Notes: generated from the letters alone by a model not told the origin. Shown: positions 34,425 to 46,500, counted from the first letter of the stretch. The stretch is 64,000 nt of DNA from Rapana venosa (GCA_028751875.1 CM054138.1:36791695-36855694), one strand, 5' to 3'. A program made the numbers and translations.

Positions 34425-34783
34425 GACGGGATAGCCTAGTGGTTAGAACATTGCGCTCGCAATCTGACAACCCAGGTTTGATTCCTGTTCAAGGGGGATA
34501 TTTTCCTCTGGAGTTAACATCGGTGCAGACTCTACTCTCCCCAAAAGTTCTTCAGATGAGACTATAAACTGAGGCCCCATGTGCAAACGCATGCAGAACA
34601 TCTTGCGCACACGTTAAAATCATGTTCCGCTTTTCAGAAGAGTAGGCCATTGTGTGCCAGAGGGAACAGATGACAATTTACAAAACTGCATACACATGGG
34701 GACTGGATGTAAAAAAGCACAAAAGTGCTTATTCCATTATCCTTGATATAAAAGAATAAAATAAACATAAAAATAAATAAATG
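34425..34783 (+). mobile_element. S1 SINE, full-length reference copy
   Basis: The head GACGGGATAGCCTAGTGGTT has a perfect A box (TAGCCTAGTGG); the B box is GGTTTGATTCC. The body contains GATGAGACTATAAACTGAGG, CAAACGCATGCAGAACATCT and GAGTAGGCCATTGTGTGCC. The tail GCACAAAAGTGCTTATTCCA ends in (AAATAAATA). The GCACNNNNGTGC palindrome near the 3' end is present in most copies and may be a stem recognised by partner LINE machinery. Confidence 0.85.
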
Positions 34784-35154
34784 ATAGACTGCAGAAAAAT
34801 GACAAAATGAGAAATTGACCAGTTTAGCATCGTAATATATGGTCAGAATGAGGGCTTGGGTATTCTTAAAACATGTTAAAAAGCAAAAAGAAACAAAATT
34901 ATGCCTTGATATTTCATTACAAGGTAGATTAATGGCTACAGCTTTATAATCAATCAAAATCTCAAAATCGACAACCTGACTCCTACCTACCTCAAATAAC
35001 TCGTAGCAAAAAAGTGGGTCAGGTACTAAGCGACTCATTTCATGCTGGAGCATCACAAATTACCAACTGGGCCTGAGAGACAAAGACACCTGCAGTGTTG
35101 GTCAGGTAATTTGAGCAACACTCTCAAAATTGCGAGGGTAAAGTGGATGAAGCT

Positions 35155-35312
35155 CGACTCTGTAGTCCCAATCTTTTAATGAGCCCATAGCAAACTCACT
35201 CTGGGTAGAGCTGGCAAGAGTAAGAAAAATCCCTTTGACTATGGGGCTTGAACCCAAGACCTTCCAGCCTATAAACTAAGGGTGCTAGCTAATCACTGTG
35301 CCATGGCAGCTG
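35155..35312 (-). mobile_element. tRNA-derived SINE, third head type
   Basis: In antisense it reads GCCATGGCACAGTGATTAGC (A-box region) and GGTCTTGGGTTCAAGCCCCA (perfect B box). It resembles the degenerate head at 4165-4280. Confidence 0.6.
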
Positions 35313-35829
35313 GCCTAGTTCAGATTTTTTTCTGTATGAAATAAAATTTCCTCTACCAGAGAACAGCAGATCAACATAAATCAAAAGAAATATGCATCAC
35401 AAAATTCTGCAAAAAGAAACTTGTGCAAGAGGCAGTGGCAACAAGAGATTCACTCCAGACAGTTTGTTGCTATTAACATAATCCATTTACTGACAGTAAA
35501 AAAACAACAACCCAAAATAACACTGTATGAAGATGATTTGTTCTCTCGTACAGTTACTTCAATTTCATGCAGAGGGATATGGAACTACAAGAATATCCAG
35601 AACACAGGACGATGCAAACTTCACATGAGCTTTTATTTTTTCCTCTGATATTACTTTGTTACAAGAACTGTCAATTTCTCTTGTTTGTTGTCTTCAGTGT
35701 GCATTTGTAAGAGTTAGATTTACAACAACAACAAAAATTATCCTAAAATTTATCTGCTGTTCTAAGTCACATTATTAAAAAATAACAAGTTAACACAAAA
35801 CTTTTCTTTAAAACTGTAACACATTCTTC

Positions 35830-37690
35830 CAACTTGAGCAGTAGTGGCGAAAAACAAAACCTGAAATTAACAAACAGCTCCTCAAACTCAAATCTTTAAT
35901 TCATTCTGCTAAGACAAACTATTACTCTTCCAAATGCTACATCCATAAAAAATGTTTCCCCTCACCTCAAACCTTCTTGGATCTGCAAAAACAAGCCCTT
36001 TGCCTACCACCCACAGCCTGTCTGAACTTTGATCAATCTTTTCTTCCTACTTTTCAGACAAAGTCCGCAACATCTGCTCCAGACTGGATCAGATTCATTT
36101 CAGCCTGCTCCTCCTGATCCTCAGTTCACCAGCACTCCTCTCCTTTCCTTTCATCCCACAAGTGAACAAGGAATTAAGACAATCCTGAAAGAAATGACTT
36201 AAATCATGCGATCTTGATCCCATACCTGCTCCTCTTTTCTCACAGTGCCTTCAGGAAATTTTCCATCAGCTCTCAAAACCGCAATAGTCAGACCCCTACT
36301 CAAAAAGCATGACCTTGATACTAAAGACCTGTCTCAAACTTACCTTTTGTCTCTAAAGTCCTCAAAAATGTAGTTCTGAAACAGCTTAACAACCACCTTC
36401 ATTCCGCAACCTCCTTCCCCCTTGTCTGCCTATCATTCCAGCTATAGTACTGAAACCACCCTAGTCCACAAGTTAGATATGTTTCTACTCACTGCTGATG
36501 AAGGAAAAGTCTTTGACACTACTGACCCCTCCATTATCTCTCGCCTTCAAAATATATTTGGTATTGCCAGCACAGCACTCGCCTGGTTCAATTCATACCT
36601 CACAAACCACTTCCAGACAGTAATTGTGAGCAAAATGCAATCAATGCCTTCCAAACTCGTATGTGGAGTCCCACAGGGATCAGTTCTGGGCCCTGTTCTC
36701 TTCACTCTCTACACGGCTCCACTTTAAAATAATTATAATAAACCCGCTATCAAATTTATCATCATTTCTATGCTGACGATACTAAGCTTCAATGCAATAA
36801 TACTTTTGAAAACCTGCCTTCCCTCCTGACAAATATGTCCCACTGCCTCCAAGATACTAAAAACTGGATGATACAGAACAAGCTACAGTTAAATGCGGAT
36901 AAAACTGAAGCCATGCTTATTGGGACCAAACATAAACTTTCCTTCATCTTAACAACTTAAATAGAATTTGGCAATACATCTGTCCAGCTCTATGAAATAT
37001 CTAGGTGTTGTTATCAACAACACACTCTCAATGTTAACATTTATCACCCAGACTTGCAAGTCCTGCTATTATCAATTACGGCATATAAGTGCAATTCGAA
37101 AGTATCTGTCTACAGATGCAACATCCAAGCTTGTCACATCTCTTATATACATGGGGACTGGATGTAAAAAAAAAGCACATGAGTGCTTATTCCATTATCC
37201 TTGATATAAAATACATAAATAAAAAATAAATTCTCTCACTTTTGGACTACTGCATTCTCTTTTGGCTGGTCTACCAGCATCGTCAATCCACTTGCTTCAA
37301 CACATACAAAACTCTGCAGCTCGACTAGTCCTAAGAAAGAAAAAATCTGAACACATCACTCCTCTCTTGCGATCTCTTCATTGGCGGGGGAGTCTCACAA
37401 AGAGTGAAGTACAAGATTTGTACCCTCTGTTTCAAATGTCTCCACAAATCTGCACCCTCTTATCTCTGCAACTGTCTTCACCTGTACACTCCATCCTGTT
37501 CCCTTTGTTCAGGTGCGGATACTCTGTGATTCCAAACATTGAGATTCAAGCAAACCACTGTTGGCTGTTGCTCTTTCTCTATCTGTGGTCCATACATCTG
37601 GAATGACCTCCCTCTGTCCCTTCACCAAAAGCCTATGTTCGATACTTTCAAATCCAGCCTCAAAACACATTTATTTCCTTACTAAGATCT
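35830..37690 (+). mobile_element. L2/CR1-like LINE, copy 2, 5'-truncated and frameshifted
   Basis: It starts in the linker (WRKTKPEINKQLL, about 35847) and continues with the RT: CLSFQL near 36430, KVFDTTDPSIISRLQNIFGI, VCGVPQGSVLGPVLFTLYTA and FYADDTKLQCNN at about 36760-36800. The thumb is YLGVVINNTLSMLTFITQTC. An S1 SINE tail interrupts it at 37146-37228, after which [20 protein letters not shown] resumes. It is more diverged than copy 1. Confidence 0.85.
37146..37228 (+). mobile_element. S1 SINE tail inserted in LINE copy 2
   Basis: Only the last ~83 bp of S1 is present: ACATGGGGACTGGATGTAAA, GCACATGAGTGCTTATTCCA and an (AAATA)-rich end. LINE coding sequence flanks it on both sides, so it inserted after the LINE as a severely 5'-truncated copy. 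Confidence 0.85.
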
Positions 37691-37884
37691 TCCCTCTCAT
37701 TATCTATCCATACTCAGTGGCGACCCCCATCTCCATCACCGTGCATAGGTGGCCCAGGCCAAAAGCTGTGTGCCAAGGCCTAGAATAAAATGTTGTTATG
37801 TTGTAAAATGTTGTGTTGAGATTGCCTTCAGCCATGACAAGCTCTTAACATAACAACCTGCACTCTTCTTTTAAAGGAGAAAAA

Positions 37885-38240
37885 AATCCTCTGAAGTCAG
37901 AGTATGGCTGCCTATTTGGCGAGGTACTTGAAAATAGTCATACACGCAAACTTCCATCCGGTGTGCTTCCTATCTCACAGTGATTCCCAGGTGGGATGAG
38001 TGAGTCGGAATGCACGTTCTGGGTGACCCCCAGAGTGTAAAGCTGGGGAACGCACAACAACAACAACCGTGCATAGGCACACTGTGCATGTGTGCGTGTA
38101 AGTGTGTAATATCAATATTTTTTATTTTATTCATGAATGATTGCACTAGTGTAAATGATTTGAATGTAAGCGCTTTGATATGTTCCTTTGCAAGATTCAG
38201 CGCTTTATAAATTCCACACATTATTATTATTATCATGCCA
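37885..38240 (+). mobile_element. SINE body (GTATGGCTGCCT block) joined to an L2-type tail
   Basis: AGTCAGAGTATGGCTGCCTA and CATACACGCAAACTTCCATC form a block I associate with molluscan SINEs. After GGGGAACGCACAACAACAAC an L2-type terminus follows: TTGCAAGATTCAGCGCTTTA and (ATT)n at 38219-38233. Confidence 0.6.
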
Positions 38241-38840
38241 CCACCTCACAAATAGGTTAGGTAATTAAAAAAATGACAAAAAAAGTCACCAAAATGCACT
38301 CCTCTAAAGCATCTCATGAACTCTCTCTCTCTCTCTTTCTTACACACACACACATGCAGAGTAACAGTCATGTCAGCTTTGTAACAACATTTTTTTTTAA
38401 TATTAGGAATGACATACAAACAGTCCTTGACAACTGAGAAACCAGTCTTTTCAGCTGTCCAAATAAATCACAAAGAATAAGAAAAAGGTAAAAAATTAAT
38501 TTGAAGAAAAAGACAAGCACACAAATCATCAAAGAAAAAGGAAAGTGAAATGAAGTGCAGAAAGACTTTCTATACTAGAGATGGATTACATACTAAAGAA
38601 GCACAGTAAGCTATTCAGATTTTTCAGAAAGCATTTATAAAGACACTTTTCTTTGCTATGAAAAATGTTTCTGGAGAAAACACTCAACTGTGACTCTCAA
38701 AAACTCCAAAGTCACAGTTTGATCGTAGGTGTCCCTTTAGTTGATTAGGAACGCAGCAAGAACAAATATCAATTATCCAATTATGCCATTCCAAGAAACA
38801 AAAAGTTCATGTCACATTCTACACTTACGTCTCCATATTT

Positions 38841-38846
38841 TTTATT
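38841..38846 (-). terminator. Candidate poly(A) signal AATAAA for the C14orf119-family gene
   Basis: TTTATT on the + strand gives AATAAA 126 nt past the stop codon. It is a plausible signal, and the only canonical hexamer I noted this close. Confidence 0.4.
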
Positions 38847-38971
38847 ATACAAAACTTTGAAAATAACTTCTTTCTATCATTACTTCCTGATTTTTTTCTC
38901 CCTTCGACCCCCCCTCCCAACCCCCCCCCAAAAAAAAAACCAACAAACGACAAAAAACCCCACAATAACTC

Positions 38972-39355
38972 TTAAGTCTGTTTCGCTTTCATGACTTCCT
39001 CATTAAATCTATTCACAAAATCAACATCAATTGAAGCCAGCCTTATCAAAAAATCGTTTCTCTCCTTGTCTGTCCATTCTGAGAACCATTGTCCCATAAG
39101 TTTCAACTGACATTGAAAAATACTGGGTGGTTTGTCACCCACACTAAGACAGTCCATCGCTTCAAACAAGGTGTCCACATTTTGTGGGAGAGCACGATCC
39201 AAGAGGAATCTGAGGAAGTTATGTTTCTGGTAATGGCTCCAGCCTTCAAACCAGTGAAGCACACACTTCTGTTCTTGTTCTATGGAGTTGAGAGACATGG
39301 TTTGGTTTCCAGCGCCAGCCAAAGACCTAAGGGATGGCACATTATCTGATGCCAT
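38972..39355 (-). CDS. C14orf119 / DUF4508 family protein
   Basis: An uninterrupted 127-codon frame on the - strand, with ATG at 39355-39353 and TAA at 38974-38972. Its core matches vertebrate C14orf119: SIEQEQKCVLHWFEGWSHYQ, FLLDRALPQNVDTLFEAMDC, then KPPSIFQCQLKLMGQWFSEW and ERNDFLIRLASIDVDFVNRF. The W..W and PPSIF.CQL landmarks are all present. I know of no established function for this family, so none is claimed. Length (127 versus about 140 in human) fits. The in-frame TTG/GTG codons just upstream are not used as starts because ATG is available. A single coding exon with an upstream 5'UTR intron is suggested by the acceptor described separately. Confidence 0.88.
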   Translation of the reverse strand: MASDNVPSLRSLAGAGNQTMSLNSIEQEQKCVLHWFEGWSHYQKHNFLRFLLDRALPQNVDTLFEAMDCLSVGDKPPSIFQCQLKLMGQWFSEWTDKERNDFLIRLASIDVDFVNRFNEEVMKAKQT

Positions 39356-39400
39356 CACCAATAACAGTGCTGTAGACAGCAGAGTAGGCCTTCAACCCTG
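39356..39400 (-). other. 5'UTR and intron acceptor of the C14orf119-family gene
   Basis: On the - strand CCTGCATGTGTTTCAG ends at 39398 and is followed by 42 nt of leader before the ATG. This suggests a non-coding first exon at a higher coordinate, which I could not locate. Confidence 0.5.
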
Positions 39401-39778
39401 AAACACATGCAGGAAAAGTGTATTGTGTGTGAATTTTCTTGTTCTCCAATGTTTGATCATTTTCACATTCTGCTGATGGATTGATTTTGATGTATGTATG
39501 GTTAGTTGTTTACAAGGCATCATGATGGACAGACAGGAGGCTTGGCCTAAAATCTTCATCCTTGTGTATCAAAGATAATTCATTCACACTCTCTCCCCCT
39601 CTCTCATAACACACACACACAAAAACACGTGCATGTTCATTGTCAAAACTGAGAGGTGTTTCGACTATCCTCAAATCAATGCCAGTCTGTTCAGTCTCCT
39701 GTGTGCAAATCCTTTCCCTGTGACCTCACTGGGGCATACTGCGAGTGTGCCTGTGATGCTTGAGATGCAGTCTTATTT

Positions 39779-40105
39779 TTCTTTATTCTTTTATTTTGAG
39801 GATAATGGAGAAAGCACTCTTGTGCTTTTTTACATCCAGTTCCCATATGCAGTTTTGTCAATTTTGTCATCTGTTCCCACCAGCACACAATGGCCTGTTC
39901 TTCCGAAAAGCAGAACGGGTTTTAACATGTGGACAAGATGTTCTGCATGTATTCGCACACAGGACCTCGGTTTATAGTCTCATCTGAAGGACTTTTGGGG
40001 GGAATGGAGTTGCCTCTGATGTTAACTCTAGAGGAAAAATCCTCTTGAATGGGAATCAAACTCGGGTCAGCAGATCATGAGTGCATCATGCTAATCACCA
40101 GGCTA

Positions 40106-40107
<2 letters not shown>
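39779..40107 (-). mobile_element. S1 SINE, full length, ending at a C35 run
   Basis: Antisense S1 from TTTTGAGGATAATGGAGAAA through the body to an antisense B box region (GGGAATCAAACTCGGGTCAG) and A box (CACCAGGCTATGCCC). The 5' end of the SINE, normally CGGGAT, runs straight into 35 cytosines. Confidence 0.85.

Positions 40108-40142
<35 letters not shown>
40108..40142 (+). repeat. Poly-C tract, 35 nt
   Basis: Uninterrupted C35 (G35 on the - strand) at the head of a SINE. It could form G-quadruplex/i-motif structures, or be a consensus artefact. Confidence 0.85.
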
Positions 40143-40736
40143 TTGTGATGGAGGGAGAGTGAAGAAAAACTGGTGTGGGGTCAAAGGAAAGGGTGCGCTA
40201 ATTTTAGACCCTTGATGAGTTATGCTTGATAGGTGTGCTGTGGTACATTTTGGAGCATATCCGACTGCTTTATTGTTATGCATCCTAGCGTGTCCCGTTC
40301 TGTAGCTTTCAAAGTCAAAGTCAAAGTCAAAAACACTTTAATCATCCCATGACGGGCAAATACAATACCGACAGGCAGATTGATAGTAATGATACGCATA
40401 AAAAATCTCAAAGACACAAAAAAGCTATATTTCATATTGGTTAAAACATTCCAAAATGACTTCAAATAAAAATGTCACGAACACACACACAAACGCACAC
40501 ACGTGCATGCGCACACACATACAAACGCACACACATCAATTGTGAACACAATGTTAAAAAAATAATAAAAACAACCAAAAATACCATTGACTAGAAGACA
40601 TAAAAACTTATTATTTACACATGCACATACACAACACGTACACATGTGTGCGTGTGCGAACACACCCACGCACACCATACACCAACATATGAATTCAATG
40701 TTTTAAGACCATTGACTAGAAGACAGACTTATTTCA

Positions 40737-40762
40737 CCCCCCCCCCCCCCCCCCCCCCCCCC
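40737..40762 (+). repeat. Poly-C tract, 26 nt
   Basis: C26 sits where the paralogous LINE D copy 1 has (CA)n (31322-31335). It is therefore a replacement of, or expansion within, a microsatellite. Confidence 0.85.
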
Positions 40763-41267
40763 ACACACAATTACGTATTGACTAAATTCATAACAATGAC
40801 GATCAGGCAAGTAATTCGGAGAAATATAAAAACTAGGTAGTCAACATCATTGTGAATTCAGAATTCGAATGCTTACTGGCACAAAAAATTTCTTTTTCTG
40901 TTTGTTTTGCTGATGCAGTGATGGGACACTGAAAGCGTTCCAAAGGCAACAACTGAAATTCTGGAAACAAAGGGAGGGATCAGCTAAAATGGCAGTGGCT
41001 TTGCGTACAAGCTGCTGATTGCAGAACGACATGAGATCTCTTTGTTCTTCTCCAATTATTTTTTAGCAGATTCTTACAATTCTCTGCAGGTCATTCTTGT
41101 TTTTAACACTAAGGTTACTGTACCAACAAATGAAAGCAAAACTTAGAACACTCTCTCTGTAAGACATGTAAAACAAGGAAAGAATCCTTTTGTCTACAAA
41201 AAATTAGTTCAGTTTCCTCAGAAAATACACACGTTGTTGTCCCTTTTTGACAATCTCAGAAACATGT

Positions 41268-43502
41268 GTGCCATAGGTGTAACTAACTTGGAAGACCTGA
41301 AATGTTGTGTTTTGTTTGTGGATGATTGGGATGCTTGTTACATTTGGGTGGTGTTTGTATTGAAGAAATAGAATTTAAAAAGAAAAATGCACGGTTATAT
41401 TATTTTCATTGTAAATTGAGCATTTATTATAAAAATATCACACAAACAAAATGGCGGATTTGTGACATGAAGGAACACACTGTAAAGTGAATGTTTTTAA
41501 GACCCTTTAACAAGTGTTTTTCTTAACAAAAACAGCATCTAACATCTCTTCAGATGTTTCTTTATCTTTGCAATAATAAAATTCTTAGCTGCAGGTTGAA
41601 GTTTATTATATATGGGCGTATATAATTTCCGTTACGGTTGCTACACTTGGTTTCCACTTTCTGGTCTATTGTAATGTTTCAAGCACAAAACTGTTCATCA
41701 TTCTAGGGAATGCTTTCCTGCAAAAACTAATGGAGAAGACACTGTATGACACTAGGAACAAGTGGTGCTGACGAACTGTGGTTCCTTTCCTCTTTAAAGT
41801 CATCGCCGATCACAAACACGGCATCGTTTCCACTTCTGACGGGAGCAACTGTACAACGTAAACGTTGTATGAACTCTGAGACAAAGGTCACTTGACCGAG
41901 ATTCCAAGTTAGAGCACTTCTCCTTCACCGGAAATATCCATGGAATGAAATTTTTCCCGCGTTATCATTCTATGAGTGGGTTATAGACTCTGGTTTCTTT
42001 GTCTTCCATCATCTGCGGAAATGTCTCAACTGTAACGTTTTCTGGGACTGCATCATTAAAAGTGGTTGTACTGGTTTGCTCAATCTGTTTTATATCATTT
42101 CATTATGAATAGTTCTTTGTAAAAAGACTCTTTTTTCATTATTAAGGCGTGAAATAATGTAAATCAATATTTAAGACAAGAAATTTTATTATTTTTAATG
42201 TAATCATGGACTTCGTGTTTGCCTTGCAAACCAAATCCAGCTACACTTTCTTTATTTTATAAAGACAGGACACTTACAGGGGTAGAAAATGTCATCAGAA
42301 GACATTCACTTTGATTAAAGAAAGCAACTGTTGCTGTGTGGGGTGAAATTTTAAAGCGTGATCTTAATAAAATAGATCTGGATGTGAACAGTTTGTCAGT
42401 TGCATCAAGAGGTGAAAGTGCGATAGTTTCCGGAGCCGACCATTCAGGATTTTAGGAATTTTTATTATTTTCATGCATCACTGATGTTTTTCGTTTGTTC
42501 ATTAATGTAATAACTAAATAACTGTGCGTGTTAAATACTGAATTTCATTTTCAAACTTTTAACAGTGTGAGACAGGTTACAAGAGTGATGGGTGACCCAT
42601 GGATCAATGCCAGTGATCAATACACTCTTTGCAATTGATATGTATAAATATTTAAATGAGTACACTTGTTTTATTTTTCTAAATGGGATTGTTTTATTTT
42701 CAGCCGTTTTATTCTTGACTCATATTTGCCATGTACATAGTAGATTTCTCAGTATTTTGTAGAGTTGGTTTCCACGTCTCAACTGTAACAGACTCCAAAA
42801 TGAAAAAAATGTATCACTATCACAGTATCAGTGGTTTGATTTCAAATCCTTTCTATTTTCTTAACTGTAATTGTTCTGGTGTCAGTTATGTTCATTTTGA
42901 CTCATGTTGCCATGTCTATGGTTGGTTTCAAGTTGTTTTGTAGACTTAGATTCCACGTCACAACTGTAACGGACTCCATGTCACAACTGTAACATTTTGT
43001 TTTCATTACATAATCAAATGCAATAAACAGTATATTGTTCTGAACAGCTACAGTGTGCCTCTTGTGAGCAAGGATAAGAAGTACTTCATGCCTGACTTAA
43101 GCTGTATATTTCAATAATTATGGAGACATGAGAATGTGAAGTTGCCGTGAGCATGGAGGACTAAGGTAGATTTTGAAAACTGCAGGAAAAAAGCACATTC
43201 ATGATCATTTTGACAGTTTTTGTCAAATGGGAACCTTTTCTTCCTTGGTTTACAAGTTATTTATACCAGGTTTTAGAAAGCATGCTGTTTTTAAAGAGCT
43301 CAAAGCTCTTTTTTTGGATTCCACGTCACAACCGTAACACAGCAAAAAATGATGTTTTTAATCATCTATTACAACAAGATGAATTGACTTATCATCTTTT
43401 CCATTTTAGAAAATGATGTAAATTGAAATGCTGTACTGTGTGACATAAAGACATGTATGTACAGTGAAATTAATTTTTGGGTCTCTATGTCACAGAAATA
43501 GC
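41268..43502. mobile_element. 2.2-kb insert in LINE D with CAAC(T/C)GTAAC motif array; unclassified
   Basis: It is flanked by ACATGT direct repeats (41262-41267 and 43503-43508). Ends are weakly inverted: GCCATAGGTGTAAC on the left against GCTATTTCTGTGAC on the right, 9 of 14 positions. No long ORF or known protein was seen. Inside are six copies of CAAC(T/C)GTAAC: the complement at 41631-41640, then 42027, 42780, 42961, 42984 and 43329. A partial CAACTGTA lies at 41846. Four are preceded by CACGTC or close variants. A unit of about 100 bp (TTGACTCAT...CCACGTC...GACTCC) occurs twice about 180 bp apart. It is probably a non-autonomous DNA transposon, but other origins are open. Confidence 0.5.
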
Positions 43503-43555
43503 ACATGTTTTTTAGAACAACCCAATAGCGTGGTCAAAAACAGTTCCCAGGCTTT

Positions 43556-46500
43556 CTTCTTCTTCTTCCTTTTTTGTCATGTTTCTCCCAGGGGAGGTTT
43601 GACATTGATGAGCCTTCTCCATCTCTCTCTGTTTTGAGCTTCCTCCTTATTTATGCCCCTTTCTCTAAGATCATCAGCAACACAGGCAGCCCAGGTTTTG
43701 CTAGGTCTTCCCTTTGGTCTCTTTCCATCCACTACGAAGTTCATTGCTCTTTTTATGATGTGGTGGTCTGCTTTCTGTTGAACGTGCCCATACCAGCACA
43801 GTCTATTGGTACTAGCTACAGACTTCAGATCATCAACTTTGCACATTCTCCATAGTTCTTCATTCGTGATCCTGTCTTCCCATTTGATCTTTGTCATGTA
43901 GCATAGCATTCGGTTTTCACAGCTCTTCAACAAACGTTCGACGGTTTTTGTGAAAACCCACGTCTCCGAACCATACAGGAGAACAGGTCTGATGCAGGCC
44001 TTATATATCAAGCAGCGTCTCTCCAGTGGGATCTTCTGATTTCCGAGCAGACTTGCCAATTCTTTCCATTTCTTTCAAGCACTCGCAATCCTGGTTCTGA
44101 CAGCTAACTCAGATTTTGCTTTGCAGCTCATCATCATCCCTCCCAGGTAGCAGAATTCGTCTACCACTTCTATCTTCCCTTGTTCAAATTCTAGCTCCTT
44201 TCCTGCATCAGTATTGTCTTCACCCTTCTTATTCATACAACTGGGGCAGACAAATACTCCGTCCTCTTTTTTCAGACTTTTGAGCTTTGAGCAGAAAGGA
44301 AGTAGTGGGGTGCATTATCAGCTGTACACCGGCTTCTAGCAGGATTATCAGCATCGGGGTGTCGGCCAAGCCCAAGAACATCACCATCATACAAATCTAT
44401 GCACCATCATCTGACCATGCAGATGAAGAAGTAGAAGAATTTTATAAAGATCTTGAAGAGACCATTATGAAGATACCCAACAAAGACATCATCATCATTC
44501 AAGGGGATTTTAACGCCAAAGTAGGGCCTGACTCTTACAACCAATGGGCCGGAACAGTTGGTCAGTTTGGAACTGGAGAGACCAACGACAGGGGACTACG
44601 TCTGCTGGAGTTTGCCTGTACCCACAGACTTACCATTGCCAATACCCTCTATCCCCACAAGCAGTCAAGGAGGACAACCTGGCATGCGCCAAACGGCAAG
44701 ATCCATAACCAAATAGATTTTATCTTAACACCACGGCGCTTCAAATCCAGCATCAACAGAGCCAGAACAAGAACCTACCCTGGAGCTGACATAGGCAGCA
44801 ACCACGACCTTGTGCTGCTGGTATTCAAAATGAAGCTGAAGAAAAACAAACAGCCTGCAAACCCACGTATCAAATTTGATGTGGACAAACTGAAAGATCC
44901 AGATGTCGAGGAGATCTTCCAAGCTAAGCTTGGCGGACGTTTTGCGGCATTAACCCTCCTGGACAATGACATCAATGACCTCACCAGCAACTTTAATGAG
45001 GCAGTCCGAGAAACAGCAGAGGAGGTACTCGGTCGTCAGAGGAATAAACACCAGCCATGGACTACCAATGACATCTTGGACCCCTGCGATACAAGAAGAG
45101 CACCAGGTCTTCCAACCCTAAAGAATACCGGGAGGCCAACAATCTTGTGAAGAAGTCAATGTTAAAGGCCAGAGAGAAGTGGATCAGTGATCAATGTGAT
45201 GAGATCGAAAAAAGCATGAAAGTGGGCAACAGTAAAAAGGCATACGACACCCTGAAGAAACTCACAAAACCACTTCAAACCAAATCATCAGTCATTGAAG
45301 ACAGCTCCGGAAACCTCCTCACAGAAAGCTCAGCTACATTGAACAGGTGGTCTGAGTATTGTCAAGAACTATACAACTACCCAATCCAACCTGACAAGAG
45401 CATAATAGAAGAGGAAGCAGCAACATCAAGAGTACCCTCGCCACTACCTATACTGTGGGAAGAAGTGGAAGAAGCCATCCGCAGTTTACCAGTAGGAAAG
45501 TCCCCAGGAGTAGACAACATACCAGCAGAGCTGCTCAAGCATGGTGGCGAAACAGTCATCACACGTTACAGCTATCTGTCAGAAGATTTGGGAGACAAAA
45601 CAGTGGCCAACAGAATGGACACAATCACTCATCATACCCCTGCCCAAGAAGGGGAATTTACGCCAATGCCAAAACTATAGAACAATCAGCCTCATCAGCC
45701 ACGCCAGCAAGATCATGCTCAAAGTTATTTTGAATTGACTCAAGAAGGAGGCAGAAGAACACCTTGCAGAGGAACAAGCTGGGTTCAGGGCAGGCAGGAG
45801 CACAATCGAACAGATTTTTAACTGCCACATCCTGATGGAAAAACATCTTCAACATCAGAGAGACCTGTTCCACAACTTCATCGACTTCAAGAAGGCTTTT
45901 GACAGAGTATGGCACGAAGGCCTGTGGCAGGTCCTCAGAATGTTTGGCATTGAAGAAGGACTAGTGCAAACCATTCAAGCACTATACAACACCGCAAGCA
46001 GTGCAGTCCTTCTGAACAATCAGGTCGGAGACTACTTCAAAACCACAGTTGGGGTCCGACAAGGATGCCTGTTATCTCCAGTCCTGTTTAATCTGTTCTT
46101 GGAAAACATTATGAGAGAGACCCTCCATGACTTCCACTCTACCATCTCCATTGGCGGCAGACCCCTCAACAACTTGCGGTTTGCCGATGACATTGACCTC
46201 ATGGGCGGAAGTAACACAGAGCTGCAAGATCTTACGACCAGACTTGAGAACAGAGCTGGAGCATATGGGATGGAGGTGAGCTCAGAGAAAAGTAAAGTAC
46301 TTGTGAACAGCACAAGCAATGCCACTGCTAAAATTTACATGAACGGCCAGCAACTGGAGGAGGTAGACGCTTTTAAATACCTTGGCGCTACACTCACAAA
46401 GAACGGGCGATCGACGACAGAAATCAAAGTCAGACTAGCCATGGACAACATCTTCCATGACAAAACTCACCACCATAAGGAAAAGTAAAGAGATCAGTTT

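Larger units (their letters stand above)
40305..43550 (-). mobile_element. LINE D copy 2, 5'-truncated and split by an insert
   Basis: The 3' end at about 40305 has three AAAGTC repeats. The coding C-terminus follows: SFCNQQLVRKATAILADPS at 41032-40970, and VKKGQQRVYFLRKLN near 41210-41250. Coding sequence continues to SEIV at about 41250 and stops at the ACATGT at 41262. It resumes at 43503-43550 (LGTVFDHA). Between lies a 2235-bp insert. Its 5' boundary coincides with the target site of LINE C. Confidence 0.7.

Noticed and set aside
34425..34500. Functional tRNA gene
   Set aside because: A and B boxes match, but the sequence continues into the S1 SINE body, repeated throughout the window.
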